From: Margaritifera margaritifera
Taxonomy: Eukaryota > Mollusca > Bivalvia > Unionida > Margaritiferidae
DNA: 64,000 bases
Assembly (NCBI GenBank): GCA_029931535.1
Contig: JAQPZY010001670.1
Span: 6,596,501 to 6,660,500, forward strand
Direction: 5' to 3'
This document shows positions 20,613-33,470 of this stretch, one piece after another. A program made the translations under genes and the position numbers. The notes below the pieces were generated by a model. That model did no database searches, had not been told where the DNA came from, and saw only the letters and a list, made by a program, of their open reading frames with translations. The first letter of the stretch is position 1; the number at the start of each line of letters is the position of its first letter.

Positions 20613-23175
20613 TACCCTAACCCATACCTTATATCTTGGATCAGGCTACGCCTACTACCATAATTCACAGCACATTATAATACCTGTGACTGTTGACCCT
20701 GATTGGACAGCTACACCTGGCTCCCTCTGGAAAGTTCTTTCTGGTAGATCAGAAGGCCAAGCAGATATGCTCATCCCCTAGCTGTGAAGGCAGATGGCAC
20801 CAGCTGTGTGGAGCGCATCAGCTCAGGTGCAGTAGAGAACTGATGGCTATCCACTGCATCCAGACTCATCTCTAGATGTCTCAACATTGTCGTGTAACTG
20901 GATTCAGATAGGCCTGGATGAGATAGTGAGGGTGATGCTGTGCAACCTGCCCTCACTTAAATCCAACTTATGCAAAAGTCATGACATTATTCCCCTCCCC
21001 CAACCAGATACCTTAAAGTCCTTTGGTGATGGGCGAGTGGCAAGCAGCAGGTGTGGATACGCTGGGGGCTGTAGCTGCAGACCTGCACACAGGCAGCTCA
21101 GGGCATAGGCTCACTTTTCACTGGACGAAAGCAGCAGTGGAACTTGGCAGCCCCCTGGGTGACTGAGCAGCCCTTTTTTGGATCACACTGCTCACCTCCA
21201 CAGCATGAGGAAGGGGCTAGAAAAGGTGCCCTAAACAATGCCTGCTTCACCAGAACCCTGGTCAGCATACTGCAGCTAATGGAGATCACACCTTAGCGAT
21301 TGAAAATATAACAAGAAGACAAAGGCGACACAACTCATCATCAGTGCCTGAACGTGTGCACACTAATGGCCAGTACATCAGCACTATCACCAGAGAGAAC
21401 AGTTCTAGTTGGTAGAGAACTGGCCAGATTCAATATCCAGTTAGCAGTCCAGAGTGAAACTTGTCTAGCTAACGAATGACAACTCACCAAAGTAGGAACT
21501 GGCTACACCTTCTTCTGTAGTGGCCGAAGTAAAGAAGAGTGCCGTGAAGCTGGTGCTGGGTTTGTCATCAAACCACAGCTAGTCAGCAAGCTTACAAATC
21601 TCCCAAAGGGTGTGAATAACAGACTAATGCGAGTGAGATTCCCACTGTCTGGAAAAAAACATGCAACTATCGTCAGCACCTGTGCACCCACATGACCAAC
21701 CCAGATGAGATCAAGGACAAATTTTATGAAGACCTGGAGTCTCTTATTTCCGAAGAACTACAGTCAGACAAGCTCATCATCCTCGGTGACTTCAATGCTA
21801 GAGCTGGCACAGATCACCAGACATGGTCAGGTGTCATTGGCAAAAATGTTTTTGGCAAATGCAACAACAATGGACTCTTCCTACTGAGGAAATGCGCTGA
21901 ACACAACCTCCTAATCACCAACACAGTCTTCGGCCTGCCAAACCACAACAAGACGTTTTGGATGCATGCACACTCCAAGCACCAGCATCTCGATGACTAT
22001 GTCATCGTCAGGAGAAGAGACAGGCAGGATGTCTGAGTGACAAAGGCCATGAGAAGTGCAGAATACTGCACTGACTACAGGCTCATAGTCTCCAAACTCA
22101 ATATCCATATTCTGCCTAGCAGACAACCACAAGGCAAAAAAGTGTCCAAAAAAATTAATATCTCAAAATTTAAACAGGAGAATGTGAAACAGGCATTTGT
22201 CAAAGAACTGTGCAGCCAAGTAGAAACAACCGATATGAACTCTGAAAATGTCGAGGAAAATGGGGCATCATTCAGAGACTCTGTGTACTCAGCTGCATCC
22301 AAAACCATCGGTCCCACCACATGTAAACATCAAGATTGGTTTGATGAGAATGATCTGCCATACAGAGATATCTGAATGAGAAACATTGGCTCCAAAAGGC
22401 TTGTTTAGAAGACAGCACTTCATGATCGAAGAAGGCAGCCTTCAACAACATCAAGAGGACTGTCCAATGAAAACTCAGAGAGTTGCAAGACTCGTAGCTG
22501 AGCAATAAGGCAGAAGAGATTCAGTTCTACACAGACATGAATGACATGAAGAACTTCTATGATGCTTTGAAGACAAAATATGGGCTACAGTCATCAGGAA
22601 CATCTCCAATACTGAATGCTGACAGCACCACACTGCTCACTGACAAAGAAAAGATACTTGAAAGATGGGCAGAACACTTCAACAACATCCTCAATGAACA
22701 GTCATCTATCAGTGAGGAGGCAATTGATCAACTGCCCCAAGTGGAAATCAACACCTCACTTGCTCATCCTCCAATGATGGCTGAAACTGAGCAAGCAATT
22801 GACCGGTTGTCAAATGGCAAAGCACCTGGAGCAGATGCTATACCAGCTGAAGTCTACAAAGCTGGAGGCTCACACATGGAACAGAAACCGACTGAACCCT
22901 TCTAGTCAATGTGGACTCCAGGAACTATACCCCAGGAGTACAAGGATGCATCCATTGTCCACTTGTACAAGTGGAAAGGCAACAGACAATCCTGCGACAA
23001 CCATATGGTCATCTCCTTGCTGTCAATAGCTGGCAAAATCCTCGCCAGAATTATGCTGAATCACTTTGTGCATCACACTGATCAAGGGCTCCTGCCTGAG
23101 AGTCAGTGTGGCTTCAGGAAAGGACAAAGGACCACAGACATGGTATTTGCAGATGTCAACAGATTACTTAACTGA
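20613..23175 (+). mobile_element. RTE-like LINE, inverted 5' segment (5' leader, endonuclease, start of RT), degraded
   Basis: About 700 bp of non-coding leader is followed by an AP-type endonuclease: NVCTLMAS near 21352, a stop at about 21478, AGAGFVIKPQLVSKL, a one-base deletion at 21691, then IILGDFNARAGTDHQTW and HLDDYVIVRRRDRQD. Next comes TDYRLIVSKLN, where the catalytic His of the family's TDHRL block is Tyr. RT begins with AIDRLSNGKAPGADAIPAEV (about 22795-22855), then SQCGFRKGQRTTDMVFA, stopping at the breakpoint near 23145. Frameshifts at about 22037, 22378 and 22905 show it is dead. Confidence 0.88.
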
Positions 23176-24038
23176 CTGACAATAGCTATGTGATTCTATG
23201 TTTACAATTCATTTGAGAATTGCTGTGTGAAGCCCCTTTGGCTAATTTATACAGGTAAAGTACACAAAGGGGAACAACCCTATTGGGTTTGAAGTTAGGT
23301 AAATCAAAGATGCATGTTGAAGAAATAAAAGTTATAATACTATACTGCCTTGAATGAGAATGTTTAAACCATCTTTATTCAAGATTACTGGCTAGTGGCT
23401 GATCAGTAGCAACTTTACTTTCAAGACAGATTTTACTCTGTAAAATGCTAAATGCAATTCTTTTGGTAGTTGGAATGGTAAAGTTAGGAGCAGTGTGGAA
23501 GTAGGATTTATTTTTTAAGGCAAAACGTAGAAATGCAACTGTGATTCAGGAAATAATGAGCTATCTGCAAACCAAAGCCCAGCAAAACTTCAGAACTCCT
23601 GATTGACGGAGTTTTAGTTTGTGAAGTGGAGTAGCAGGGGGGAGCATTTATACTTTGCAAATACTGCAAATGCCATACAGACATTAGTCATTACAGAGTA
23701 TAGAACATCTGTAAACACAGTAACACCACCTTGAATCAGGACAATACACTATTGCAGAGCTCAGTCCCAAAAGTAACTTACATGTTTAAACAATCACCAA
23801 CAGACTAAAAAAGAACTCGTGTTTTTCTGCTACACAGTACCATCCAATCTCTAATGAGTGCAATGATGAACACTAATGACACCTGCATCATCTTCAAACC
23901 AGTCTATGAACTATCAAGAGCAGTAAAATCTGTAACTACAAGTTAATACTGTATTCCATGTCCAATTGATTTTAAAGACGGAAACTTTGTTGTATTTTTT
24001 ATTTAATGTCCAAGTGGTTCTGACTATGTCAGTGTGCA

Positions 24039-24075
<37 letters not shown>

Positions 24076-24353
24076 ATGCATGCGTGTGCGTATGTGTGAT
24101 ATGATATCTGACAATGCTTCTTTTCTGTTTGGAAGTGTCATAAATGCTTCAAAGAAAACATATTTTATTTTCTTTTATTCAAATTAAAATTTCCAGTCAT
24201 TATCTATAGACTTATACGAGTTGATAACTCATTCTCAATTGTACAACATTTATTTTGGGTCATGTGCACTGACTCTACAGACACACTTTTTGAAAAAAAC
24301 TCTCTTACACTGTCTGAAAGGTTGGCAGGTATGGTGTTATACTCTGTCATAAA
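23176..24353. other. non-coding stretch with (TG)n tract
   Basis: A (TG)n run of about 33 bp lies at 24042-24074. Nothing else recognised. Confidence 0.4.
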
Positions 24354-24526
24354 CAGTGGTGTACTAAGGATAAATGGTGCCCGGAGTGACGATGATGGCC
24401 CAAAGGGCCAGAATACGAGGCCCACATTTTTTTTATCAGCTGTTTTGGTGCCCAACTAATTCTGGTGCCCGGGGCAACCGCCCGTCTGCGCACCCCCCAC
24501 CCCCACCCTCCATTAGTATGCTACTG
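24354..24526. mobile_element. 173-bp hAT-type MITE with 8-bp target-site duplication
   Basis: Ends CAGTGGTGTACTAAG and ATTAGTATGCTACTG are imperfect inverted repeats. Flanking 8-mers GTCATAAA and TTCATAAA differ at one position. The interior is unusually GC-rich for the window, with GTGCCCGGGGCAACCGCCC. Confidence 0.85.
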
Positions 24527-26677
24527 TTCATAAAATATTATTCTATACAAAAGCTGAGAAAGGGTCATACACTGAGTTTCACTGACTTAACATTTTATAT
24601 ATACATCTGAGCTGCGTACCATGAAAAATTTTGTACTGCTGTATTTCTGAACATACTGCGATGCATACCACTGTATACCGCAATTATATTAGGGACCAAC
24701 AATTTAATTTTCCGGGGCAGGAGTCTGACACTTTTTGTAAAAATTTCTGTCTGTAAATAGCTGGAAAAAATATCTTGCTCTAATTTATAGCAAAAATAAC
24801 ACCATATTATATCCATTATATTATTTGAAAATTTTTACAATTAATTTGATATAAAAGAAAATTAAATATCTCCGCTCAAAAGAAAATCGAAGCCCTCTCC
24901 AATCCCTGAAAAATAAATGATCAGTACCTTATAGTAGATGAAATTGTTATGTGTATGTTAATTGTTGTGTAAGTTGTAATCTAAAACCTGTAAGTAAAGT
25001 GGGATGATTAAGCTAATACACTATAGCTGACACCCTGTGAAGGACATTATGCTGACACTGAAGAGCTTGTTGATAAAAATAAAAAGTGTTGACACAGAAG
25101 ACTACAATTTACTAGCTACACTATTGATATAATAGGTGGGGAAACTTTGAGTGGGATGCCAACACCCAGGCAAGATATTTATGAGAGAGGGCCAGTAAAC
25201 ATAAAATGCGCTTACTCAACAAACGAGAAAATACTTAGTGAACTTGAGAAATTATGTAAAATTCAAACAGAAAACAACTTATCTTCTGAAAATCTTAGGA
25301 TGATTCAGTCTTACAAAGGAATACATGTACTTAACATATTAACATATGCTAGTAAATAACTAAAAACTGACATTTTTTGAAAAAAATCCTAAATATTTAT
25401 AAAAGTTGGATTTGGCCCGAATATCTTTCACAACATCCCATTTGGCCACTATGTTAGCATACGTGACATATGTCAAACATGTTATCATAATTATAATTAT
25501 ATTTATAATATTTACAATTAATTTGTACCAAATACAACTGTTTAAAAAAAAAAAAATTGAATTATTTTGTTATGAAAAATGAAAACATGCTGTTATCAAC
25601 ATTAAATGTGTAACAAGATTACTCGCGACTTTCAGAAGATTCCTTACTGACGGAAACTACCAAAGTACTGGTGCAGTGAAAAAGTACTGTGGTAGCTACC
25701 ACCAGAAAAATATACAGAGGTATCCACCAGAAAAATATACAGCGGTTTACTGGTAATACAGTGCACCTCTAATACACATTCTATTTTATACGTACCTGTA
25801 AGAAAATGTAAAAATACATTACACGAAACAAGCAAATAATTAATTCCTAGCAACAATATTACAATCAATCCCAGAACTAGATCTATAATTTTAATTTTAA
25901 AAAATTGAAAACTTCCAAACTGTAGTAAAGGCATTCTATCTTTATTGTTTGTTAATATGTAGGTTTGAAATATTGCATATACATTTTCTTTTGGCATTTA
26001 AACAAATCAGTAGATTTAATGTGAGCAAATAATAATTGCATGCTCTATTATCAGAAAAGATATCAATGAAAATTTGTAAAAGGTGGCATTACTTCTTGAC
26101 ACTGTTAATGAAAGTGGAAAATTGTTGTTTCTTCCACTGTTTATATTTTAAATATATGTGAAGCAGGCATGTTAATCTAAGGCTGGCAAAGAAATTTATA
26201 TGGTATTTTTGGGGTTAAAACCTTTCATTGTCCACATACATGTATATAATCCCAATTCATCTGCGTAGTAACCAGCTCTGGTAAAGCCTTTGGTGTTCTG
26301 AGGCATGGTCTGAAACTAACAGATTTGGATCCTTTCTATCAAAATCATTAAAGAGCAAGAATTAAACAGACATATGGTGATGTAGACTAATCAATACAAC
26401 AAAATTGATGAAGCCATGTAAATGGCAATATAACATGAAAGATGAACTCAATCTAGAAGTTTTTTACAATGGGAGGCCATTTATGGAAGATTATTAACTG
26501 TTGGCTTTGACAACAGTATCATTAATCATGTGACTGATCAAGTTCATGCTGCATTTAATCAGAGCGGCATTAATCCATATACATGTATTGTATTTGCTTA
26601 GATATACTACATCCTTAATTATAAAAAGCATAGACTTAGATCTACACCATTAGATTAACATCTACACTGTTCATTCT
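24527..26677. other. AT-rich stretch, no gene recognised
   Basis: Two short open frames (25147-25359 plus, 25644-25997 minus) have no recognisable family. The second covers a duplicated ACCAGAAAAATATACAG motif. Confidence 0.35.
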
Positions 26678-26679
26678 TA

Positions 26680-26894
26680 CCGTATTTACTCATGTATAAG
26701 ATAATACCAACTGCAAACTGCAAAGACCCAGATCTGCCGTCGCATAATGTGCCGGCAGATCTGGGTCTATGCAGTTTGTAAGGATTAATCAGTAGAACAA
26801 ACAACACAGACCCTGATCTGCTGGTGCATTATGTGATGGCAGATCAGGGTCTATGTTGTTTGCATTTGGACCCGGAATACGCAAGTATATACGA
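26680..26894. mobile_element. double-hairpin MITE, copy 3 (TA target site)
   Basis: Begins CCGTATTTACTCATGTATAA after TA at 26678 and ends CGCAAGTATATACGA before TA. Both internal palindromes are well preserved (CAGATCTGCC...GGCAGATCTG, and the ACAGACCCTGATCTGC arm). Confidence 0.9.
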
Positions 26895-27249
26895 TATTCT
26901 GATTACAAGCTAATAGTATAAAACCTTATATATCAGTGTATTATGAAATGACCGATGTGGGTCAATACTGTCTTAAGATGGGTAGGAACTATATGTGTAA
27001 ATGCAGTCAAAGACATTTCTTTGCAATTGTGTAAGGGTGGGGAATGGAAATAGAGTGAGTTCATGGAGAGCGGATGAGGCTGACAAATGGACATGTAATA
27101 CCCTGGGGATGAAGTTTATGATGAGACAAAACACTGATGAAAAGAATGAATGATGCTGTTTATATATTAAGTTCAACTTGATGATGCTGTGTGGGTAAAC
27201 ACAGTTCAGTAGAAGATGAGAACAAATAATAGGATTCAATATCAGTACA

Positions 27250-27460
27250 TCAATGGGGGATAGGGTGTATATTCCAGTGGGGGATAGGGTATATATTCCA
27301 TCAGTAGAGATAGGGTGTATATTCCATCAGTAGAGATAGGGTATATATTCCATCAGTGGGGATAGGGTGTATATTCCATCAGTAGAGATAGGGTGTATAT
27401 TCCATCAGTGGGGATAGGGTATATATTCCATCAGTGGGGGATTGGGTATATATTCCAAGT
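27250..27460. repeat. 26-bp minisatellite, about 8 units
   Basis: CCATCAGTAGAGATAGGGTG followed by TATATT recurs at 27299, 27325, 27351, 27377, 27403 and 27429. Units alternate between GTAGAGAT and GTGGGGAT variants. Confidence 0.9.
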
Positions 27461-28012
27461 GTTCTTATTCAATCCATGCCAAAATACTGACATTGGAAAG
27501 TAACCGGAGTGATATACAATATTTTACAAGGAACAAGAATAAATATATAAGGAACATACAAAATTTCACACATCCTTGCATATTTCATGTGTATACATAT
27601 TGTAAAAGACCCAAATCAACAATGTTGAGAAACTTTTTTTTCTTTAAGAAACAACAATGTTATATATAATGAATTTCTTAGGAATTTACGAGAAATAGAA
27701 CACAGTGTACTTTGATATATTCCAGGCTTGATATAAATTGGTGCATAATGGAGTGATCTAAAATTTAAATTTGGAGACTGAGTGCAACTACAAACTCAAA
27801 ATTGTATGGTGTTCAAAAACCTATCAAGTCACTCTTCTGTGTCTTTTCTGCTATGCAATGAATACACACATTGAAAAAATATTGATGTACACACTGTCAT
27901 TCCAAATGTTTAAAATGTGACCTTTTACATTACTTTATAAAGTCCCCCTGCCCACCACCCCCACCCCCAGAGGCAAAGATAAAGATAATATTCTTCTTGT
28001 AATTGGTTCTTA

Positions 28013-29007
28013 CAATAAAGATTGTTTATTACATTCTTGGATAAAACGTTTTCCTGTTAGAACATTCAAGTTTAATTTCCCCGGCCAAATTTCTAATTAC
28101 TATATATTCCATAGGCTTTGTTATAATGTTCCTTTGTTACAATCTTTAATGTTGAATAATTGCGTACAGCTTGCAGTTAATCTCTCTCGTGTTCCAAGGA
28201 GTCTTCTTCAATTTGAAGTCAATGTACTAATGTGCTCTAATCCAACGATACCTCACGAACCTTGAAAAAAATCAACTGAGTATGAAATAAATTTATTGTC
28301 TACAATCAATATGATTATCATGCAATGCATGATGTTTTGACAGATTGTGTTGCAAACTGTTTTGTTAAGACAGGGTTGAGCAATCAAACAGATGTCACTA
28401 CCAGTGATACTGATGATGATGATGTTTCCATTGCTATGGTGCATGACATGTTACGCCTTCTTGGGTCTGGTAATGAAAATTTTGATTTCTTGGATTATGT
28501 TAATTCCGACTGCGACATTGTCACATCTGTGATACCAACAATTGAAGATATTGTTTGTAAAGTTAGTGATCTACATTAAGTGATCAATTTTTCTGCTTCT
28601 GGAAGTGATGAGGACGATGATGACTTAGTACCAGCTACTGTACATGGAGCCAGCAAGGTTCTAGATAACATAGCAGACATTAGACTGTACCTACAAAAGC
28701 TCAAAGTGACACACCTGATATTCTTTATGAGCATTTGCATGTTACTGAAAAACATAGCAGCAAAAAACACAGATGACTACTGACAATTTCTTTCTGGCTG
28801 GTACATGTACATGTATGTTGACACTTTAAACAGATGGTAAAACTTGTTTACTACATGTATGTCCAGCGTCACTGACATGTACATCAACATGGATGAAAAC
28901 CACAAACATTTTTGAAAAATAAATTATGAATATGGATATAACGTTCCTCAGTTATAACATTATAAAAATCCCAGTCCCCTGTGAAATGTTATCAACAATC
29001 TTTACTG
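28013..29007 (+). mobile_element. Tigger/pogo element, internally deleted, keeps the transposase C-terminus
   Basis: Ends CAATAAAGATTGTTTATTAC and, read inwards from the right, CAGTAAAGATTGTTGATAAC are inverted repeats. TA flanks both sides (28011 and 29008). Subterminal TATAACGTTCCTCAGTTATAAC is Tigger-like. Only the C-terminal part of the transposase remains. It is a different subfamily from the element at 12377, judged by the ends. Confidence 0.8.
28310..28783 (+). pseudogene. Tigger transposase C-terminal tail
   Basis: The frame reads VLTDCVANCFVKTGLSN, the helix that follows the DDE core in Tigger proteins. It then runs through acidic linkers (TSDTDDDDVSI; SASGSDEDDDDLV) and a helical tail ASKVLDNIADIRLYLQ. 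One in-frame TAA at 28577-28579 separates two halves that otherwise continue in frame. The catalytic core is absent. Confidence 0.75.
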
Positions 29008-30179
29008 TATGTAGCTAAGCTGAGCACATTTTCACAAAAACGTGTACAAGTAAAAGGCACGACAGACATGGAAAAATTAACCAATGTACTTATGGACAGA
29101 CTGATCACAATATCATACCACTTTTTTATATAAAAAAACATGGAAATATTAACAAATACAATGTGAACGCATTATAACTTAATCTCCTTTTTTTATTGTA
29201 ATTTTATAAAATTAGTACAATTCACTCAAATGTTGTAATGTGATAGACTGTTATCATGGAAACTATTTATCATATCCACTAATATTATAAAGATCATGAA
29301 ATACATACTTTTTTCCCTCCTGTGTATGTCCAATCAGGCAGATCCTTGTTCAATATACCCAATCTCAACAACTGTTATTGTTGATACTCCTCTGTTGAGT
29401 GAACTGCAGGAGAATCAGGCAGATTCTTGTTCAGTGTACCCTATCTAAACAACTGTTATGTTGATACTCCTCTGTCGAGTTTAACTGCTGGAGAATCAAC
29501 TGACATCAGGTATCGGCATAATCTTCAAATATCAATGGGTCTGACAACCCACATACCTTGTCTTTGTTATTGATCGCCTGACAACTTATATAAATGTTTT
29601 TCAAATAAATGTCCTCAATATTTTTGTCTTTTGTTAACTCCATACTTAAGCCTTAGATATGAGGATACCATTATACCCTTTGATAGACCATCTGTCTATA
29701 AAAAATAATTCTAACACATTAAGTATATTCTCAATGAAAATTAAAAGGGATATATACTACAAACTTCCTGATTTTACAGGAATAACATTTTGTGATGAAA
29801 TAAGGTTCCCTTTTGATTACTTAAACAGGAACTGAAGTGCCCTTGGAGGATAATTACCATGCCCTTTTTCGATCACTAATACCATCTGTATTGTATGTCT
29901 TCACATCTGGTTAAGGATATAAGATCTAGTTGTACCTACATCTGATATGTTAGGCACTGAATAGGCTACATGCTTTTGAATATTCAGAAAAATTATTTAA
30001 ATATTGATTAGATTTCTAATTGTAATATCTTTTATCTAAGTTCTTTGACACTCAACCTTACTGTATACTATTACTGTATTTACAAACTGATGTGCAAATG
30101 ATCAAACTTTCGACACTGATCACCACCACCACCTTACATTTTATTATAGCTGGTGTTTCTCAGTACACAACTCCCTCAC

Positions 30180-30840
30180 TATAAGGCCCTTCATTATAAC
30201 AGGGTTCCTGTCATGAAGCAGGTATCATCATGGATTCCATTTCATTATGTAGTCGTGAAATTATATGCATATTGTACTTCATTATAAGGCAGTCTGACTA
30301 CAAGGTGGTATATACTCTATGGCTCACATGGACAGGATTATAATGAGGGAGTACTGTATCATGTACTTCATTATAAGGTGGTCTTGCTACATGATGGTAT
30401 ACTCTGTGGCTCATGTGAACAGGATTATAATGAGGGAGTACTGTCATGTACTTCATTATAAGGCAGTATACTATATTGCTCCCATATACAGCATTATAAT
30501 GAGGGAATACTCTATTTTGTACTTCATTATAAGACAATTTCACTACAAGGTGGTAAACTCTATGGCTCATGTGGACAGCATTATAATGAGGGAGTACTGT
30601 ATTACATATAATGCACTTCATTATAAGGCAGTCTCACTACAAGACAGTATACTACATGTATATGGCTCCCATGTATAGCATTATAATAAGGGAGTACTGT
30701 ATTATGTATTTCATTATAAGGCAGTCTCACGACAAGACAGTATACTATATGGCTCCCATGGACAGCATTATAATGAGGGAGTACTGTATTACATATAATG
30801 TATTTCTTTATAAGGCAGTCTCACTATAACAAACTTACTT
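30180..30840. repeat. ~90-bp tandem array built from a Tigger-like terminus, about 7 units
   Basis: Each unit contains CTTCATTATAAGGCAGTCTCACTACAAG-type sequence, ATGGCTCCCATGGACAGCA, and TATAATGAGGGAGTACTGTA. The last block read inversely, TACAGTACTCCCTCATTATA, looks like a Tigger/pogo terminus preceded by its TA target. Units start near 30279, 30368, 30449, 30523, 30620, 30711 and 30804. Confidence 0.75.
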
Positions 30841-30939
30841 CTGGAAATCTCATATTTTGGGGATGAATAGTCACATTAATACATGTTCTTTACTTCACAT
30901 TTCTAAGTGTCCCTATGTAATGATAAAAAAACAATTACA

Positions 30940-31120
30940 GCAATAATAATAATAATAACAATAATAATAATAATAATAATAATAATCATAAGGTCGAGCT
31001 AAACATTGGCCCAGTGACCCTTGTATCAATGATATTTCAGACAGGCCAGTTAATGTCACTCAGCTATTCAATTTGGTCAATTTACTACTACTACTACTAC
31101 TAATAATAATAATAATTACA
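30940..31120. repeat. (AAT)n and (CTA)n microsatellites
   Basis: AATAATAAT tract at 30943-30985 and CTACTACTA followed by AATAATAAT at 31086-31115. Confidence 0.9.
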
Positions 31121-33470
31121 ATAAACATCAACATGCAATCATATATTTGTGTGAACTTCTTACATTACAGTGCTTAATGTTGTAGAAAAAATGAAATATT
31201 TGTTCAAACTATCACGTTATTCTTTGAAAAATGCTGTCTTAGTTCATTTTTTCATGTTTATTTTCAGTCAAACAAAGCCAGAATAACTGAAGCCTTTAGT
31301 TGACAAAATGCAGACTGATGTAAAAAAAAAAGGCTGCAGTAAGATGTATTTTTCTTTTTATAGATTTGTTGTGTTTACTGAATAATTTGAGAAACCTCAC
31401 AAGATTTAACACCAACACATCCATTTTGTGAGACTGAAACTGTTTCATCAAAGTTACAGCCATATTACTCACATGGAGAAATTCCCCTTGCCTCATTCTG
31501 ATCAGTCTCACCTGACATGTGATTTGGTGTTACCAAAAAGGTAAACGGTTATTGACAATGAAATACTTTGCATTTTTGCTATAAAACATTGTGCTGGTCC
31601 TGTCACTATGAATAATCTGAATATGCTATTATCTTTCCTAACAACCAGCAAGGCACCTGACACAATAAACCTGGAACAAAGCACTTGTCAGTCTTTCTTT
31701 AGTGTGAACGGTTAGTTATACACATCTGAACTGGTATGTTGCATTTTGCCTTGAAAATCACTGCGAGTTTTATCATGTTTCAATGCCTTTAGACCAAATG
31801 CTATACTTTGCACAGGCCCAAGCTACCACTTGTCTTAAATGTCATTCATTGGCCAACTTTGCTGTTTAAAATTTGGCAGTTTCATGTTTCAAATTTTTCA
31901 AAAACTTTCACAAACGAATTTTGAACTGCTTTGAAAAATTCCCATAATTAAGGAATATACAGCAAATTTAGTTTTGAAATGTTAAAAGTATCTAGTCAAA
32001 ACATTGCACATCGCTGAACACCAACAATAAACAATTTCTAAAAGCTGTCAAACCTCTAGTTTGCCATGAAAATAAATCAGATTTGCTGGGTCAAGTTGAA
32101 ATATGTGTGACACACACAGATTCAAATATAAGAGTTTGACTATGTCATGGAATAAGGCAAGAAAATAATTTCGTATTGCATTAAACAATGATAACGTATG
32201 TTTGACTTTGTCGACGCGTCCAGCGTTAACTAGAGTAGCTTGTTTTTCTACCTTGACATATAGTTACTAAATGAGTACATCTCGTTGTAGGTCGTTTGCA
32301 ACGTGATGCCCATGTTTCTTGACATGCATGAGTATTTTACCCTTGGGTCTTGAACGTCTTGTTTTTTTTTTTAATATTATAAATAGTAAGTTGTTACTAT
32401 AAGCGGTATATCATCGCTTGGATCTTGTCACGGAGTGTCAGTCTTGGAACCACAAAACTACAGCCATAGGGGTAAGTGATAACTGTTAAGATAACTTTGA
32501 TTCATTTGTACATTTATGCTTTTTATTGTGTTCGTGACATTCTTATTTTTATCATTATCGTAAATTGGATAAAGCTTCAATAGAGAAAATAACCATGTTT
32601 AACAGACAATTCACAGTTATAATTTATTCCTTTTCATGTGTAGGATTCGAGTAGAAAGTTATACGTAGAGTGCGGGTTTAATGTATTTTGTATAACTTGT
32701 AAGGGATATTGATATAATGGACTATAGACATTTGTTGAGGGGACCATACGTATATTTCATATGGATATATTTTAGTATTTTGTGTGACAGCGTATTTTGT
32801 ATTATACGCTACCAGTTTCATCTATTTGTAGCTGAAACTGGTGGAAGGTAAACTTGTAAGAGTGAAACTGGGAAGTCGAACCAGAGTGAAACTAGAAAGT
32901 TGAACCAGAGTGAACCTGGCGTGGGTTGAGGCAGTGCAGCCACAAAGTGTTTGGAACTGTGATATTTTGGTGTTTTTTTTAGACTGTCGTCTTGGTTGTA
33001 TGAACCATACCACATCAGTTATACGAACCGTGATCATTATCATCATTATTTTCAGTACTGTGTAGCCATTATCACTATCCTCGTCATTATCATTATATAT
33101 ATATACAGTTTCCTTTCTTCTGTGAATGTGTGTAGGGCATGTGCAGGAGTCTAATATTGTGTAGCTTGTGTTTCATTTATTTGTGCCATCGACATATCGT
33201 GCATTACATAAATATCGTCATTCACATACATTGTGTTTGTCGTATTCATTTAATCCAAGGCCCACTTGGTTTCAATTCTGTTACAGACTAAAATTTGCCA
33301 TAAAATTTGGTCAAAATAATCCTGGGTAGTGCACGTCCAAGATATTCTTAACTATTTCTGGGAATTACCTGCTGCAATGGTTACAATAATAGTACCTATC
33401 TTTTCATAAAAGGCAACTTTACTTCTGGCAAAATTGTACATTAATTTGATGTAAATCACTCTGCCGAACA
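31121..33470. other. non-coding stretch with one promoter-like site
   Basis: No protein homology. TATAAATAG at 32378-32386 is followed about 85 bp later by a strong donor-like sequence, GG|GTAAGTGAT (GT at 32472). This could be the promoter and untranslated first exon of an unidentified plus-strand gene or of an LTR-type element. No downstream exon was recognised. Confidence 0.3.

Noticed and set aside
21911..22505. Minus-strand frames over the LINE
   Set aside because: They are shadows of the endonuclease/RT coding on the plus strand.
28013..29007. Autonomous transposon
   Set aside because: The DDE catalytic core is absent between the left end and the C-terminal tail.
30298..30829. Repeat-protein frames on both strands
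   Set aside because: They follow the ~90-bp tandem array and are open on both strands, which argues against coding.
32370..32475. LTR retrotransposon start (TATA box followed by donor-like site)
   Set aside because: No primer-binding site, gag/pol coding or second LTR could be found; kept only as a weak promoter-like site.
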